From positions 992,001 through 1,056,000 of the forward strand of contig CADCXD010000009.1 in NCBI GenBank assembly GCA_902806575.1: a stretch of 64,000 nt of DNA, written 5' to 3'. This DNA is from Jackrogersella multiformis (taxonomy: Eukaryota > Ascomycota > Sordariomycetes > Xylariales > Hypoxylaceae). Position numbers and translations under genes: made by a program. Of this stretch, positions 1 through 12,116 are shown in pieces (position 1 is the first letter of the stretch; every line of letters starts with the position of its first letter). A model generated the notes under the pieces. That model saw only the letters and a program-made list of their open reading frames with translations. It made no database searches and was not told where the DNA came from.

Positions 1-121
1 GGACACGCCTACATTTGCCATGAAGAGCCTCGTCTTCGACCATCTACTGATAATTTCTTAGTTCTCTTACTTATCCCGCCTACTTAATTCCTACCAATAG
101 CCTCGCATACACCCTTACACC

Positions 122-439
122 ATGGCATCCACTATCTCGCACCCCGAGCAAACACCCGCCAAATTCAAACAATTCATCCTCCAATATCTCTTTGCTTATG
201 ATCTCCTGTACCAAACCGTAATGGCCTCGACTTTCGAGAGACTCATTAGGTACGATGACGTTTTCAACCATTGTGACGAGGTGTTCCCGAATGGCGGATG
301 GACCACCCGCGATTGGCTCATTGACGCCTACGCCGAGGTCAGATCCAATGTAGACCCTGAACTATTACCGCGAGGAGATGAGATCAATGGACGGTGGATC
401 GCCGAGAAGAATAGGGAAATGAGACATAAGGAGTTGTGA
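122..439 (+). CDS. small orphan protein, 105 aa, possibly truncated by an in-frame TGA
   Basis: I do not recognise a family. The ATG at 122 opens a 105-codon frame rich in aromatic and acidic residues, ending in the charged stretch NREMRHKEL before the TGA at 437-439. The same frame then stays open for 23 more codons to a TAG at 509-511. That tail is Glu/Asp-rich and coiled-coil-like and looks like a natural continuation of the charged end. The stop may therefore be a nonsense change (CGA to TGA would restore Arg), a readthrough stop, or the true end. No signal peptide or membrane segment is visible. The next gene is convergent. Confidence 0.5.
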   Translation: MASTISHPEQTPAKFKQFILQYLFAYDLLYQTVMASTFERLIRYDDVFNHCDEVFPNGGWTTRDWLIDAYAEVRSNVDPELLPRGDEINGRWIAEKNREMRHKEL

Positions 440-511
440 GAACAGCTGCAGAGAATGGAAGAGAGAGAAGAAGACAATGAGGGCGAGGACGGGGAAGAAG
501 AACAATTATAG
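440..511 (+). other. open acidic tail in frame after the TGA
   Basis: These 24 codons continue the frame of the upstream small protein after its TGA and end in TAG. They encode an acidic, Glu-rich segment (EQLQRMEEREED...). It would be translated only with readthrough or in alleles lacking the stop. Otherwise it is 3' UTR. Confidence 0.35.
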
Positions 512-1734
512 CTGTTCATATGAAAAAAGAACCAGATTCAGTTTGACTGTAATCAATGGTGGATGAGTTAACGTTCAGAATCAAGATTCCGCCTGTCACT
601 AGTATGGTAAATGAGCTTATACGATATTCGGCGAAGTATATGAGCTTTCATTATACAATCACGCTAGCAAGCCACTCAATTCGCTTGTTCACTTTTGATA
701 TTGTTTGGAAGTTTATGTTTCCTGCAGCTAATGACTTACCTAGCTTTCTTACGCGTGGCAACCCCTAGCACCAAACATCTACTCCAAGTAGTAAGTAGCC
801 AACTCTGCGATATGCTAAGAATGCCTTGCATTCCTAGTTATATACCTAGAGAGGTATGTATTGGAAAGCCCTAAGTCTTAAGAAGTCGAAGAAGCCACTT
901 AACCGGGTCATCATGGAGAAAATAAAAGCGAACAAGGGGGGGTTCAATGTCAGGATGAATTCAAAAGAGCGACAACCAAGACAGACCCTGTAACCAACAC
1001 AGATTCGAAAAGCATAACCAGAAACCGACCCAAACTCCCAAGCTCCCAAACCCAAAACCCAAAACCCAAAACTAACCGAAGAAAAGAAGAAACCCAAACG
1101 CCAGAAACAAAATCAACCACACGGACCAAACCCGACAACCACGTATTACAAAGGGGGAAATAACAAACAGAAAACATGTAAGCCAAGAACACCCAAACTC
1201 CAGAAGCATTTCCAACAATCCCCTGCTGTGGCGCCGTGACCCCCAAATCATCATATCCCTGCGGTTTTGCAGTGCCCAAGAAACGAGTGACGCCCATACC
1301 CAAATACAAGAACCCAGTGAAAAACATAAAATAATGTAACCCTAAGGAGTGAAAGGGGACAAAATAAGTGCAAGTATAGATAGGGAAGGGGAAACGATAG
1401 GAAGAGGGAGGGGGGAGCGGGGAGAGGGGAGAAGAGGGGATATGGGAAGAAAAGGGAAAATAGGAAAAGAGAAGAGGAGGGATAGGAAAGAAAGGAGAAA
1501 GGGGAAAGTGAACGAATGGAAATCCTTCAAAACCAGAAGCCACCAAAACATGAAACGTTCAACCATGATACTCTACCAACTCAGACAGAAACGAGAGAAG
1601 CTCCAAACCTAAGTACCTGGGCACTGCAAAACCGCCTACCAAGCGCAAACGAAACGACCGTGGGGACTAAGAGGAACCTGTAGGTATGGGGGATAAATAT
1701 GGAAACGGGTGAGCGTACCTAATGAATGTGGTGT
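512..1734. other. intergenic, low complexity
   Basis: No convincing gene. Open frames here on the minus strand are translations of pyrimidine-rich simple sequence. The region holds C/A-rich runs (about 1020-1080) and the polypurine tract listed separately. The part next to 1735 is the 3' UTR of the 734-aa gene. Confidence 0.5.
1378..1515 (+). repeat. polypurine tract of about 140 bp
   Basis: The plus strand is almost only A and G for about 140 bases, with only a few T or C interruptions. The complement would be a polypyrimidine tract in the 3' region of the minus-strand gene ending at 1735. Confidence 0.8.
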
Positions 1735-4321
1735 CTAGCTGGAAAGCCAAGCATAAGCGAGGCCAGCGCCGACTGCTGCGGCTGCGGCTGCAACACAAGC
1801 GACTGACTTCCAGCCGAATCCGGATCCGGATTCTCGAGCTGGCTCTTCTGAAGACTGTCGTGGCTCCATAGCAATAGCTGATGGTGGCTGACGTCTGGAA
1901 GAGAAGCTCCGAGTAGAGCCGGCAGACGACGACGACGACGATGATGATGGCGACGGTACTTGCTGGGGAGCAGCACTTCCTGCTACTGCAGAGGGCGGAT
2001 TGGCCGTCTGGAGATTGCGGAAGTGCTGCTGAGTAACCAGCTTCACGTTGTTGCCTAATATATTCTGAAGGAACGAAGATTGGCCAGACGAGTCACTAGA
2101 CGAACCACTACTGTGAATAGTGGTGGTTGTGTCGTCGCCTCTTCTCCGGCGACCTTCCTCCAGCCTCGTATACAGCCTGAAAGTAAGATCGGTCCATTTG
2201 CGATCATCTATGTCGACCCAAGAAGAAAACTCGGACGACTCCGAAGGGGTGGGCGCATCTGGGTGTTCAGATGACTGTGAAAGAACAGACGCATCTAAGA
2301 GTTCAGATGAAGGAGTGGATATATCTGGACGAGAAGGTATAGAACGAATGGACGCATCTGGGATCTCAGATGACTGTGAAGGAGTGAATGCTACTGAAAG
2401 CTCGCATAAAGGAATAGATACATCTGGACGAGATGCAGAAGGAGTAGGTGCGTCTGGACGAGAGGGTATAGAACGAGTGGACAGATTCTCGGGAGCACTG
2501 TCGTAAATGTCTTTCTCTTCGGCTTGCAATCGCCGGCGATCATTATCGCTGTCGATATAAAGCTGAAGGAAAGAAGACATGTTGAGCGATTGTGAAGATT
2601 GTGACGACTGCGACGGTTGTGGATGAGTGGGACGAGGCCTTTCGGGTTTTCCAATTCCCAAGGCTCTCATTAAATTTATTTCGGCTGTAAGAGTGTCGGT
2701 AGAGGTGCTAGATACGGATGAGGTATCGTCACTGGGTTTGTAGAGGTTCGAGGCACCACGTTTGGCCCTGTCCCTCTCGCTATCAATCCACATTTTGCGC
2801 AAGTAGGGAGGCCATGGCTTGTTATCTAGCCTGACCCAAGAGGAGAAGTCTGAACCGAAGGAGTCGGTATGGTCTTCTTCGTAATGAACGGTATCAGCAG
2901 TGATGCTGTCTGTTGAATAAGTGGGACTGAGCGGAATGGGTTTCATGGCGAGAATCTCTCTGAGCTTCTCTCTGAGATGTGCTGGGAATCGAGCTAATGG
3001 GTCATGAACAGGCCAATCCTCGGTCTGATACGTAACATCCTCAATTTCCCGAGATGGAGAGTCCCATTCAGACCAGCTGAAATTGTGACGATCGATCTCG
3101 GGTTTGAACATGCTCGGTGACCAGTGTAGAGGTTGGTCGTTCAAGTCGGGGTTTCTGAAAGGAGTGTGAACGGTCGGCGAACGAGTGAAGCTTGGTCTTG
3201 GTGTCGTTTCGAGTACAGGCGAACGAGAAACGCGTTTAGGCGTTCTGGTTTGGACTGTTGGCGAATCGAAGACAGACTTCACTGGCTCGATTTCCGCTGC
3301 CGACGGATCAGCAGCAACTGGCTTCGCCTTTGCTTGGCCAGTATGACTGCCTGTCTGCGGCTTCTGGGGTTTGACACTCGTCATATTCCGTTGAATACGA
3401 ACAACGCGCCAACCTTTCTTCATGCGAGATGCTAAAAGCCGAAACAATTTCAGTATAAATGTTGAAACACCACCAGCATGGGAGATAGTTGAGAAGTTAT
3501 GGCCAGTCACTTGACAGTGAATAACAAGAAGGGGCCATCGATTGATGGAGAACGAGCAGCAAGGTGCCATGAACAATAAGTAGAGGAAATTGGGATCAGA
3601 GACATCGAAGGTATATTCGTGTATAAGGGGGTAGGTTCCACATGGCGATGGTGAAATGCAAAGCATACAACAAACGACATAAGAGACGAATGGGGTAGTA
3701 AGAACCCAGCGATGTGCTACGCCATGGGAGACGCCGATGAGGCTGCCACTAGGCGAGGAAAGGGGCTAGCCGAAAGCTACGGGAAGATAAAAGAAGCTAA
3801 AATGTGAACTTACGAGTGACTTGATGGCCACACCATTTCGCAGGAAGCATCATCTTTACTTTTTCGCACTCGGGGCATAGAGGTCGAGGCTTCGGGGAAA
3901 CCTGTCTCTGTACCCCTCGGGCGGCAAGCAGAGATGTGATGGGGGAGGTGATAGGATGGAGGCGTGATTCCCGTCTTCTTTCACGGGCACCCACAGCACC
4001 CTTGAGAGGGGAGATGAAACGGATAGGGGAAGGGGTGGAAGGGGTAGAGGGAAAAGAGCCGAAAGGGGAGAAAGGGGAGCGGATAGGGGAGAAGATGGGA
4101 CTTTGGATAGGAGATGGGATATAACCCAAGGGGGGTGATTGGGGATCGGTAAGAGCGGAAGGGTTAATGGAGGAAATGATACGGCGACCAAGACCAGTGC
4201 CGGAGAGGAGGGGGAGAGGAAGAGGGAAAGGAGCAGGGGGGATAGGGGGGATAGGGGTGTGGGACCTAGTTAACCCACGACTGCTAGCAGCCGACGCTTT
4301 GATAGGTGTGATGGGAGTCAT
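1735..4321 (-). CDS. tail-anchored low-complexity protein, 734 aa, unknown function
   Basis: Two exons: 4321-3814 and 3431-1735. The 382-bp intron starts GTAAGT and ends TTTTAG, phase 1, and the sum closes at 735 codons. No known family recognised. The N-terminal 140 residues are Pro/Ser-rich, followed by a CPEC...WCGH cluster (about residues 147-165) that could bind a metal. The middle holds two related segments starting FSSWV and followed by Trp and a basic run, and a stretch of degenerate RPD.(S/T)PS repeats. The last 20-odd residues are hydrophobic (VACVAAAAAAVGAG...YAWL) and end two residues from the stop, as in tail-anchored membrane proteins. A 643-codon open frame covering exon 2 runs into the intron at its start; the spliced model is preferred. 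Confidence 0.7.
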
Positions 4322-5696
4322 TGTGAGTAGAGTAGTTTAGTATTAGGAATTGCGGATTGGAGAAAATTGTTGAACAGAGTAAGAACAGGGGAGAGATCTG
4401 GACGGGCGAGAAACGCGTCTTATAAACCCCCCAACGCCACGAAGTCAAAATTATCGTAATACGCGGGTATTCCTGACTGATTACTGGATAATATCATATT
4501 TGAAACCTACATACACTGCATTAGTTCATTCTGTCTAAGCTCCTAGGCGGATAATTGAAACTGCTATATAGTATATAAAGATATACCTATATGCGGGCTT
4601 GACGAGGAGATTTGGGCTCAGAATCAATTGCGAGATGCATGATGAAGAATATATAATAAAATGAATATCATAATATAGCTAGAGATGAGATAAACCCTGT
4701 GTATAATTTCTATGAAGTTACAGTCCTGCGTCGTCGAGATATCGATGGAAACGTGGTTGTGGTCGATGATAGAGGCCTAAGAGGGATGTCTGTCGCGGTC
4801 TCTGAATCAGGTCAATCATCGATTGTACGCCAGCGCGTACCTGTAATGACATATAACATCCGGAGATATCTGAATTGGACGTCTAGATTCGATAGATATT
4901 ATAATTTTCTTGTGTAGTGATATGCTCGCGGCGGATTGGATAGGGGCTGTATTGTCAGGACGCGATGATTGTCGATGGGCATTTCGTCGTGTCAGGGTTG
5001 GAGATATTTTTTCACGACGATAAAAATTGCAAGAGTACAAACCTATCACTTCCAAAAAGACATGAGAGAAATATGGTAACTGCTTCTTGATGGCGCGGCT
5101 CATTTTGAAGGCGACCACCTGGTGACTGTATGGGCGACGACTTCCTGAGCTTCGACAAGTTGATTACAACCTGCGAGGTCGACTTAACCGCTCCTTCTCT
5201 TGTTTTTTCGATCAATTAAGTTTTCTGTATCTACGTAGATAGCAACGAAAGGAGAAAAGTCCAAATAGATGCGCATGTCTCATTATTACTATCTCGTGAG
5301 ATAATTCGACCTTCCAGCCCTCCACGATACCGGTCGTAAACCCAACCAACCCAACGCAAACGGGCTCTCGTTCTACCTACAGAGTGAATGCCATTTTCTC
5401 GGGAACCTATACCATGCATCTACTATCTTCCTGGCCAGAATTACAAGAGAAAATAGACAAAAACGGTACTCTACCAGCAGCCACAGCATATCAGGACCAC
5501 TACCTACGTATAGGGGTATATTATTAGGCTTGGGAAATATCAACACTGGTTCGTATACATAGCCATACTAGGACAGGACATAACTAATTAGAACAAGGTT
5601 ATTGACGCCAGTCAGTTACTGAGCGAGATAACTGTTCTACAGGAGTTTTCGAGTTCGTTACGTTGCTCGAGGCGTCTAACAGTTACTAGTCCAACA
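4322..5696. other. intergenic, promoter side of the 734-aa gene
   Basis: No supported gene. AT-rich, with short frames on both strands that lack family signal. The first few hundred bases are the promoter and leader of the minus-strand gene starting at 4321. Confidence 0.5.
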
Positions 5697-7204
5697 TCAA
5701 CCGTCCAAAATTTCCACCGTATTTTTCTCCAGTTGGCGTCTCTCGAATCTAGCCTCGGCTGCTTGGCGCATGACGTCCTCCGAGTTCAGCTTATCCGCCG
5801 CGGCTGTCGCCGTCTCCTTAATCAGGGTCCGAACCGCACTCATGAGTAACTTATACCATCCATTGTGCGGCTTGCACCGCTTCTTCTCGCACATGCCGCG
5901 GGTAGCTGGGTCTCCTTGTAGTTCGGGGTCGAGGGGAGTGTCAAGCTTGCCGGCCTTGAAGGTTGCTTGACCCTCCGGGGTCTCAAGCCATTCCGAGAAC
6001 TGGTAGCGAACCGAGACGGTGTCGAGTCTCCAATCATAGCCGCAGCTGTCCTTGGTAAATTTACCCGCTTCGATCGCAAGCTGTCGGCGATGATTGGCCC
6101 AATCTATGAGCTGCATCATCTTCTTGTATTGTACAATCTCATTACCGAGAGCGAGACGTTCGGCTGAAGATTGCTTTAAGAAAGCTTGCTCTTCGTCACT
6201 AAGGACGCCTGACCGGGTCGGGAGACCATTAGACCAGAGACCTTCCATGTTGCCTAGGTGGAAAAGTTAGAATTGAACTTCAACATGAATTATACGATAG
6301 GTATTGGGTAAGAAGAGGAAGCTGAAGAGGCTAAAGAGGCTACGGAGAGAACGAAATTAGTATAGGTAGCAATAGTAAACATACCAAAAGGTTTGTCGCC
6401 GAGTTTCCAACCACCTTGTTCGGTGGTAGCAATAAGAAGGCCGACAAAATCCTCCTGGGTAAGAACCTCAATAGCTTTCCCAGAGGCGGCTTTTGTGGGT
6501 AATGTGTTAATCATGGAGTTCCACCAGGTGTCGCAGTGGTCGTTGCAGCAGAAGACGCTCCGATCTTTGAGGGTCTTTGTATATAAGCGAGCGGGATTCT
6601 TGCAACCCGTCAGAGAACAGGTTTTCTTGTACTTGGTGTAGTTGCGTATGCCATCGGTACAATTAGGGCAGACGAAGCGCTCGACCAACTTTTCGCCAAC
6701 CTCCTTGTTGAGATCGACGCACTGCCCGTGGAACCAATCTTCACAGACATCGCAACTTATCATCCATCGATGATCATCTGGCCCACGGCAGATGCAATAG
6801 GGACCGTTGTCGGTCTCGTCATCCGAACTTCCCTCATGCGTGCTGCCTGCGAGACCGGTTGATGAGGCGTCCTTCTTGGAGTGGCTCTTTGACTTGGATC
6901 CTCTGGATCTCTTAGGACCCTTCTTAGATGCGGTGCCCTTCTTCTTTGATGACGGTCTCATCTTGTTAGAGTCAGAATTTGGTGGCGGCGACGATGAAGC
7001 TGGTTGTTTCTCATCGATATCTGATTTGACCTGGGTATGGGTTGTTTGTTCAATGTGTTCCGATAAATTTGTCGGCCGGCTATGCGCATCGCCGTCTCCA
7101 TTGAAAGCCTTGTTACCAAACCCATTGCCGAGAGGTAATTTAGTGCCCTCCATCTCAACATCCTCGCTGGATACCGCATCCGCTGCTATGCGAGAATCCG
7201 TCAT
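5697..7204 (-). CDS. spp1: PHD-finger COMPASS (Set1 complex) subunit, Spp1/CFP1-like
   Basis: Two exons, 7204-6385 and 6253-5697, joined across a GTATGT..CCTAG intron in phase 1; 458 aa. A Lys/Ser-rich basic N-terminus precedes a PHD finger (about residues 136-185) with CIC, CDVC, WFHGQC and CPNC zinc ligands and the aromatic Trp expected for methyl-lysine reading. A second Cys/His-rich block follows (CSLTGCKNPA, CCNDHC), then a helical C-terminus. This order matches the Spp1 family, which binds H3K4me3 and tethers Set1 methyltransferase in the nucleus. I chose the ATG at 7204; the longer open frame has only a TTG upstream. Confidence 0.88.
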
Positions 7205-8585
7205 TGCGAGGAGGGAAAAATGACTGGTCAAATTTCGACCTGGCTGCCTGGTAATAGGAATGCAAGAACCAAACCACCTTAGAACCGAGAAGAATAGTTA
7301 TTCACTGATAACTGACACAATATATATATTGTATAATTCGCGTCCAGCCTCTCTTATGTGTTTTGTGTTTTGTGTTTATTGAGATCTCACCCATGAAGAC
7401 CAATACCTTCGAGTCTTGATGAGAGGAGCATTTTCTTCCGTGTTGAAATTATGCACAGCAGGCCTGCTAATTGGAAAATTCGGGAAAAGCCCGTCTTAGA
7501 CTATATTTGAAGCAAAAAAAGGTTCGTTGTGAAGCATCAACATTATATATTATTCGACACAAGGGACGGGAGACAAGGGACAAGAGACAGGGGGGTAACT
7601 GGAGAATAGGTCTGTACGTACACTACCTAGGTACCTACTCACGGAATAGAAGGAATAAGGCACGCTAATTGGAGGTTGGTACTTAAATGTGGTATTTAGG
7701 TCACCGTTATCAATTCTCGATAAGGACAACATTCGCACTGTCCTGGAGAGTACGTACCCTTCAGCCCCTTTAAGAACTTCCTCATATTATTATATTACCT
7801 TAGGAGGTACCTAGGGTAAATATTCCTCGCCACCTAGCCACGGAGCGGTTTTGGCTCGACTATCAGTTTGATATCCCCTAAGTACTTTGACTGTTCGAAT
7901 TTCTCTGAAATATTCCGCCCTATTCAACGAGACACCTACCCGTGACTACCCGTTAGACGAAATATCTCTTGCGTATCTGCGTGTGCTGGCCCCTTCTTAC
8001 TTCAAACATTGATCGTTCAACATTAGGAACAGTCAAGGTGAAGAGAAAATAGTAGTCAGGAGTACGTACCAATGATAACACGAAGCTCAATTCATATCTA
8101 CTAGATGCCCTAGGACCTCAAGTCTAGCTTCTATAGAGCAGAGGAGCCGGGAAGTTAATCTTCGGAATGTGCAAAATGAAATTACATATCACAAGATGAA
8201 ATTTTGATCCGTAAAATAAAATAGCTCCTGGGAATACTATGTTGAGCATGTTGTTGATTTGCTAGTTATGACATTCGTCTCGACGTAGAGCTTATGGCGA
8301 TGGTCATACTTTTGGCTCAGGTGGCCGTGATCACAAATTGTCTATACCTAGGTAAGTAGCTTTCCACTTTAGGTCTCTCGAGATGGGATATTGGACCCAT
8401 TCCCTAAAGCAGACACGCAAAATACAAACTACACGTATATGATCGAATCCACTAAGGGGGGGGTTGATTAATGGTGTCTGTAATTCCACTGCCTTTCCCT
8501 ATTCCCGGGCTTCTTATCTACAATGCTAGAGTACACAAGGGAAAGAGAGTAGTAGTATCTTTGGTTGTTATGGCTCGCACGCTGT
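7205..8585. other. intergenic between spp1 promoter and atp7 3' end
   Basis: No supported gene. AT-rich, with scattered CCTAGG-type palindromes (about 7625-7640, 7803-7815, 8346-8356). The 7205-7500 part is the likely spp1 promoter. Confidence 0.5.
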
Positions 8586-9453
8586 CTATAGTACGGAAAG
8601 GTCGCCGAATTTCTCCTGGATGTGGGGTTAGTATCGTGTATCAAGCTGTGATATATATCGTAAAGCCATACCTTGTATCCTGGAACGGACCAGCGGCCCT
8701 TGGATACCAGCTTTGATGTCTTCTCGTCGATTGAAGGTTCTGCCGCGGCAACTTCGTCCTGCACACAGAGAAATAATTGATCAGTATCTAGTATTTTCTT
8801 TCCCCGTCCGTTCGCTCTTCTTCCAATGATAATAATTATCATCAGAAGAGCCATATACGGATCTAGACATACCACAGTGAGCTCGTCGAACGGCCTAGCG
8901 GTCTCTATGTTCTTGAGAGTAGCCTCGAGGTCCTTCAGCTCAAGGTCGACCTTCTCCTTGGTGCTCTGGGCGTTCTTGACGGCCTCGACCTCGAAGGCCT
9001 CGATGGCCTTGAGTTGACGCGAGACATCGTACTTGGCAGGCTGGAAGGCGGCGAAGCGCTTCTCGATCTCGTTAATGACGGCCTGGTTCTTGAGGACGGA
9101 TCGGTAGTGCGCAAAGTCGACGGACGTGGACAGCTCGGACAAGGCCTGGACCTTTCGGCGGGCATTCTCGTTGCGCTGCTTGAAGGCTTGAAGGCTCGCG
9201 ACGGTCTGGCCGCGCAGACCTAACGAGGAGGTGACCTTCGTCCAGTCGAGTTTGAGGGCTGCGCTTCGCTAGAGTGGTGAAAGAAAGAAAACGGAAATTA
9301 GCTCATCATGCATTTCAGAGTAGTAAGGTAGGTAGGAGTAAGGTAGTAATATTTAGGACGATGGACGGCTCAATTGATAAATATATTGCTCAGAAAGCTT
9401 CATGTCTTCGATGCAAGGCTTGAAAAAAAATAAGAAGTACTTACCGTGGCCAT
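8586..9453 (-). CDS. atp7: mitochondrial F1Fo ATP synthase subunit d
   Basis: Four exons: 9453-9445, 9268-8873, 8758-8672 and 8615-8586, all with GT..AG ends; 173 aa, close to the yeast subunit (174). The first exon carries only Met-Ala-Thr before GTAAGT, and the last carries nine residues (EKFGDLSVL). The protein matches subunit d throughout: RSAALKLDWTKV near the start, SVDFAHYRSVLKNQAV in the middle, DEVAAAEPSIDEK late. Subunit d is part of the peripheral stalk on the matrix side and holds F1 against rotation. Confidence 0.95.
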
Positions 9454-10114
9454 TTTTGCGATATGTGATGAGGGAAAAAGGTAAGGTAAGGAGTGGGGTG
9501 GAATTATGAACCTTGGAAGCAATTCGCAATTCGCAATTGAAGTTGATGGATTCCCGTCCTTCGAATCCCAGCCGAAGAACTCCGACGTTTTGCAGAACCC
9601 TGGAGGTACCACAATGGATAAGGTCACGTGAATACTGGAACACGTGACTGTATCCTTTCTAACTGCTCAAAGCTTTGTAGGCAAGGTACCTAGGTACCTA
9701 GGGAACTCCGAACTCCTGAGAAGTTGTCACATATTAATAAATAAAAGTTTTTGAATAATTATAACAGGATAAAATATGTTGGATTTACTTTCTTACAGGC
9801 CATTACTCTTATTCACTTAGGGGCTATCACTATGAGAAAGGGCTTCATATCAGAAGGTGAATCACGGGGAGAGCACTCAATGTTACAATGTTACAATGTT
9901 ATCGAACCAACAGCAGCAACAGTCATGACGGCTCAAGAATCCATTGAAAGGTATCGTAGACTGTAATACACAGTAGGCCGACTTCCGTTTTCCCCCCTTC
10001 TTCTTCCTCTCCGCGCAAACTTTTCCGTTGTCACAATGCATCTAGCCGAAGAATCCGCACTCCAAATCCCTTCTCCATACCTAAATGGATATCATCCGTG
10101 TCTGGATTTGGTAA
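9454..10114. other. intergenic, atp7 promoter and egd2 3' side
   Basis: No supported gene. Contains a GGTACCTAGGTACCTAGGG run near 9685-9702 and a short ATGTTACA repeat near 9880-9900. Confidence 0.5.
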
Positions 10115-11053
10115 TTAAACGCTCAACGCCATAATCGAATTGACTATGTCATTGTCATTCTCCTTCAGAGCTTTGATGGCCTTGTTGCGCTTGACATTAG
10201 CTTGTGTCATAACCAGCTCGATATCCTTGTCTTCAAGTCCATCAGCATCAACCTCCTCGTCATCGTCGTCGTCGTCCTTCTTGTCGTCGGCATCCTCGAC
10301 CGCCTTACTGGGCTCGCCGTGGCTGTGGTCGTGGCCGGCGTGGTCGTGGTCACCGCCGGGAGCGGCAAGGGACTGAGCGGCAGCTTGTTGGGCGGCCGAG
10401 TTCAAGTCCTCAATCTTGGCTTCACCGAAGACGCTAATAATAACCATTAGTTACATCCAATATCCAACATTCAACGTTCAACGTTCAACGTTCAACGTTC
10501 AACACTCAAAGTAGGGGTCATGAATTCTTACATGTAGGTGTTGCTGTTGGGAGACTTATAGACTTCAGGGTTGTTGATAACAAACAAGATCTGTACGCGA
10601 GGTGTCAGCTATGTAAATAAGAATACTAATCTAATAGGATGATATAACAAAAAAGTCATGTGTGCCGAGGGAAAGATAATCCATCGCTCCTAAAAGATGG
10701 CCACAAAACATTCATCATACGCGATAGGAAACCTTGGAAATGAGTGTTGCTCCCGCACACAATACTAACTATCGCGACTCTCCAGATGCAGCTACCACTC
10801 TCCCAGTATCACTTACGTTCTTGGGTCTTCGAAGGGTCACTCGAGTAATGCCGGAGACGCGAGTGAGGTGGAGCTTCTCGATGGCCTTTCGTGCCTTCTT
10901 CTCGTTACGGGAATGGACGATGGCGGTAGAGCCTGCAGCACCACCCTCGCCTACTTCGATCTCGGAATCAGAGCTGTCGTCGTCGTCGTGTTCCTCGACC
11001 GAGACCTTCTTAGGCTCGTCATCGGGCAGTTCCTCGACCCTCGGGTTGGCCAT
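10115..11053 (-). CDS. egd2: nascent polypeptide-associated complex subunit alpha
   Basis: Exons 11053-10817, 10590-10532 and 10433-10115; introns are GTAAGT..ACAG and GTAAGA..TTAG; 204 aa. An acidic N-terminus leads into the NAC domain (about residues 50-115: SRNEKKARKAIEKL, ITRVTLRRPKN, ILFVINNPEVYKS). A His/Asp-rich linker follows, then a C-terminal UBA domain (about 165-204: DIELVMTQANVKRNKAIKAL). NAC binds nascent chains at the ribosome exit tunnel and pairs with NAC beta. Intron 2 contains a heptamer tandem repeat. Confidence 0.95.
10471..10503. repeat. TCAACGT heptamer tandem repeat inside egd2 intron 2
   Basis: Four full copies plus five bases of TCAACGT, lying fully inside the second egd2 intron. 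Confidence 0.9.
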
Positions 11054-11066
11054 ATTGAATGCTGGA

Positions 11067-11275
11067 CTACAGTAGTGGGGTTGGAATTAGCTAGGTATTT
11101 AGGTATTTTTGCAATGTGCGATGTGCGATGGCCGATGTAGTGGGGGGAGCGTGAAGCGATGACAACCGGAGCACTCAAATCGATTCTCCAACTCTTTCAA
11201 CTCGTGAGGATTTGAAGAAGAAATAGATATAAAATCGACACAAATTGTACAATATTAAAAAAATGGACGACTTAC
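11067..11275 (-). other. probable 5' UTR intron of egd2
   Basis: On the minus strand a GTAAGT donor at 11275 is followed 209 bases later by CTGTAG at 11067, just 13 bases before the egd2 ATG. Long leader introns are common in highly expressed fungal translation genes. No transcript data are available here. Confidence 0.5.
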
Positions 11276-12116
11276 CAAAGCTACACAGCTAGGAACGTCG
11301 CCGAAATTGGGTAGCGGGGTGATTGGTTGTGGCCTGGGGGGTGGGTAGTTCGGTTATGAAGAAAAGTTGCTTTACAGCTGTGAACTTTTTTGTAGGGCTT
11401 ACCAGGTTATTTTTTTTTTCTTCTCTTTTGCCTTTTGCAAGTGGCCCCTCGTTGGGAAACCCCGCTAGTCATCATATGTATTAGGTAATGCGTATGACTT
11501 AGGTAGGTACTTACTACCTATATGTACCTCTAGGCTCTTTACCTAGGTACCTCTTTCCTCTTGTGATGCACCTACCTACCTAGGTACCTAGGTAGGGTGC
11601 CTCATAGATGTAGGTACCTACCTAAGTAATTTAGCACCTGATTCTTGGATTATGTAATTACCTAGGTACCTACGGATGGTGGTTACCTTAGGTAGGTAGG
11701 TATGGAAGTACCTATTCCTTGTGGATATCGTCACTTTGTTTTATAAACCAATACTTGCGTCTTTATGTGAAAGTTGGGCATACCAGGTACCTTAAGCACC
11801 TGGGTGCATAGGTGCATACTTAGTAAAGGCAGCTATTTCACCCAGGTACTAAGAAGAAGAAGAAAAATAAAAAACCCCATTAATCACGTAGGAACATCAT
11901 TTCATTTGTTGCGAATTTCCCGTATCATTGACGCCGGTCACCTCATCGTGAAGTTATGAGTGACATACAGGTCTTGCCAGACGAAGCAGAAGAAACCAGC
12001 AACCCCATGCCAATATGTGTGTTGTTTCATGCAGACCATATCCGTAGAACTACCCTCCGCTCTACCTGAAAGAGACCATTTTATCAGAATCAATCGTCAT
12101 CCCCTCCCTTTCATGT
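11276..12116. repeat. intergenic with a dense CCTAGG/GGTACC palindrome cluster
   Basis: No gene. From about 11480 to 11830 the sequence is built mostly of TACCTAGGTA, TAGGTACCTA and ACCTACCTAGG words on both strands, with little other structure. The 11276-11450 part is the egd2 promoter. Confidence 0.7.

Noticed and set aside
950..1546. 198-codon minus-strand frame
   Set aside because: Translation of the polypyrimidine and low-complexity complement; composition is Phe/Leu/Ser/Pro repeats with no domain, and the start is not a convincing gene start.
3432..3666. Upstream extension of the 643-codon frame
   Set aside because: Lies in the intron between the two exons of the 734-aa gene; GTAAGT..TTTTAG gives a phase-consistent join to the Pro-rich first exon.
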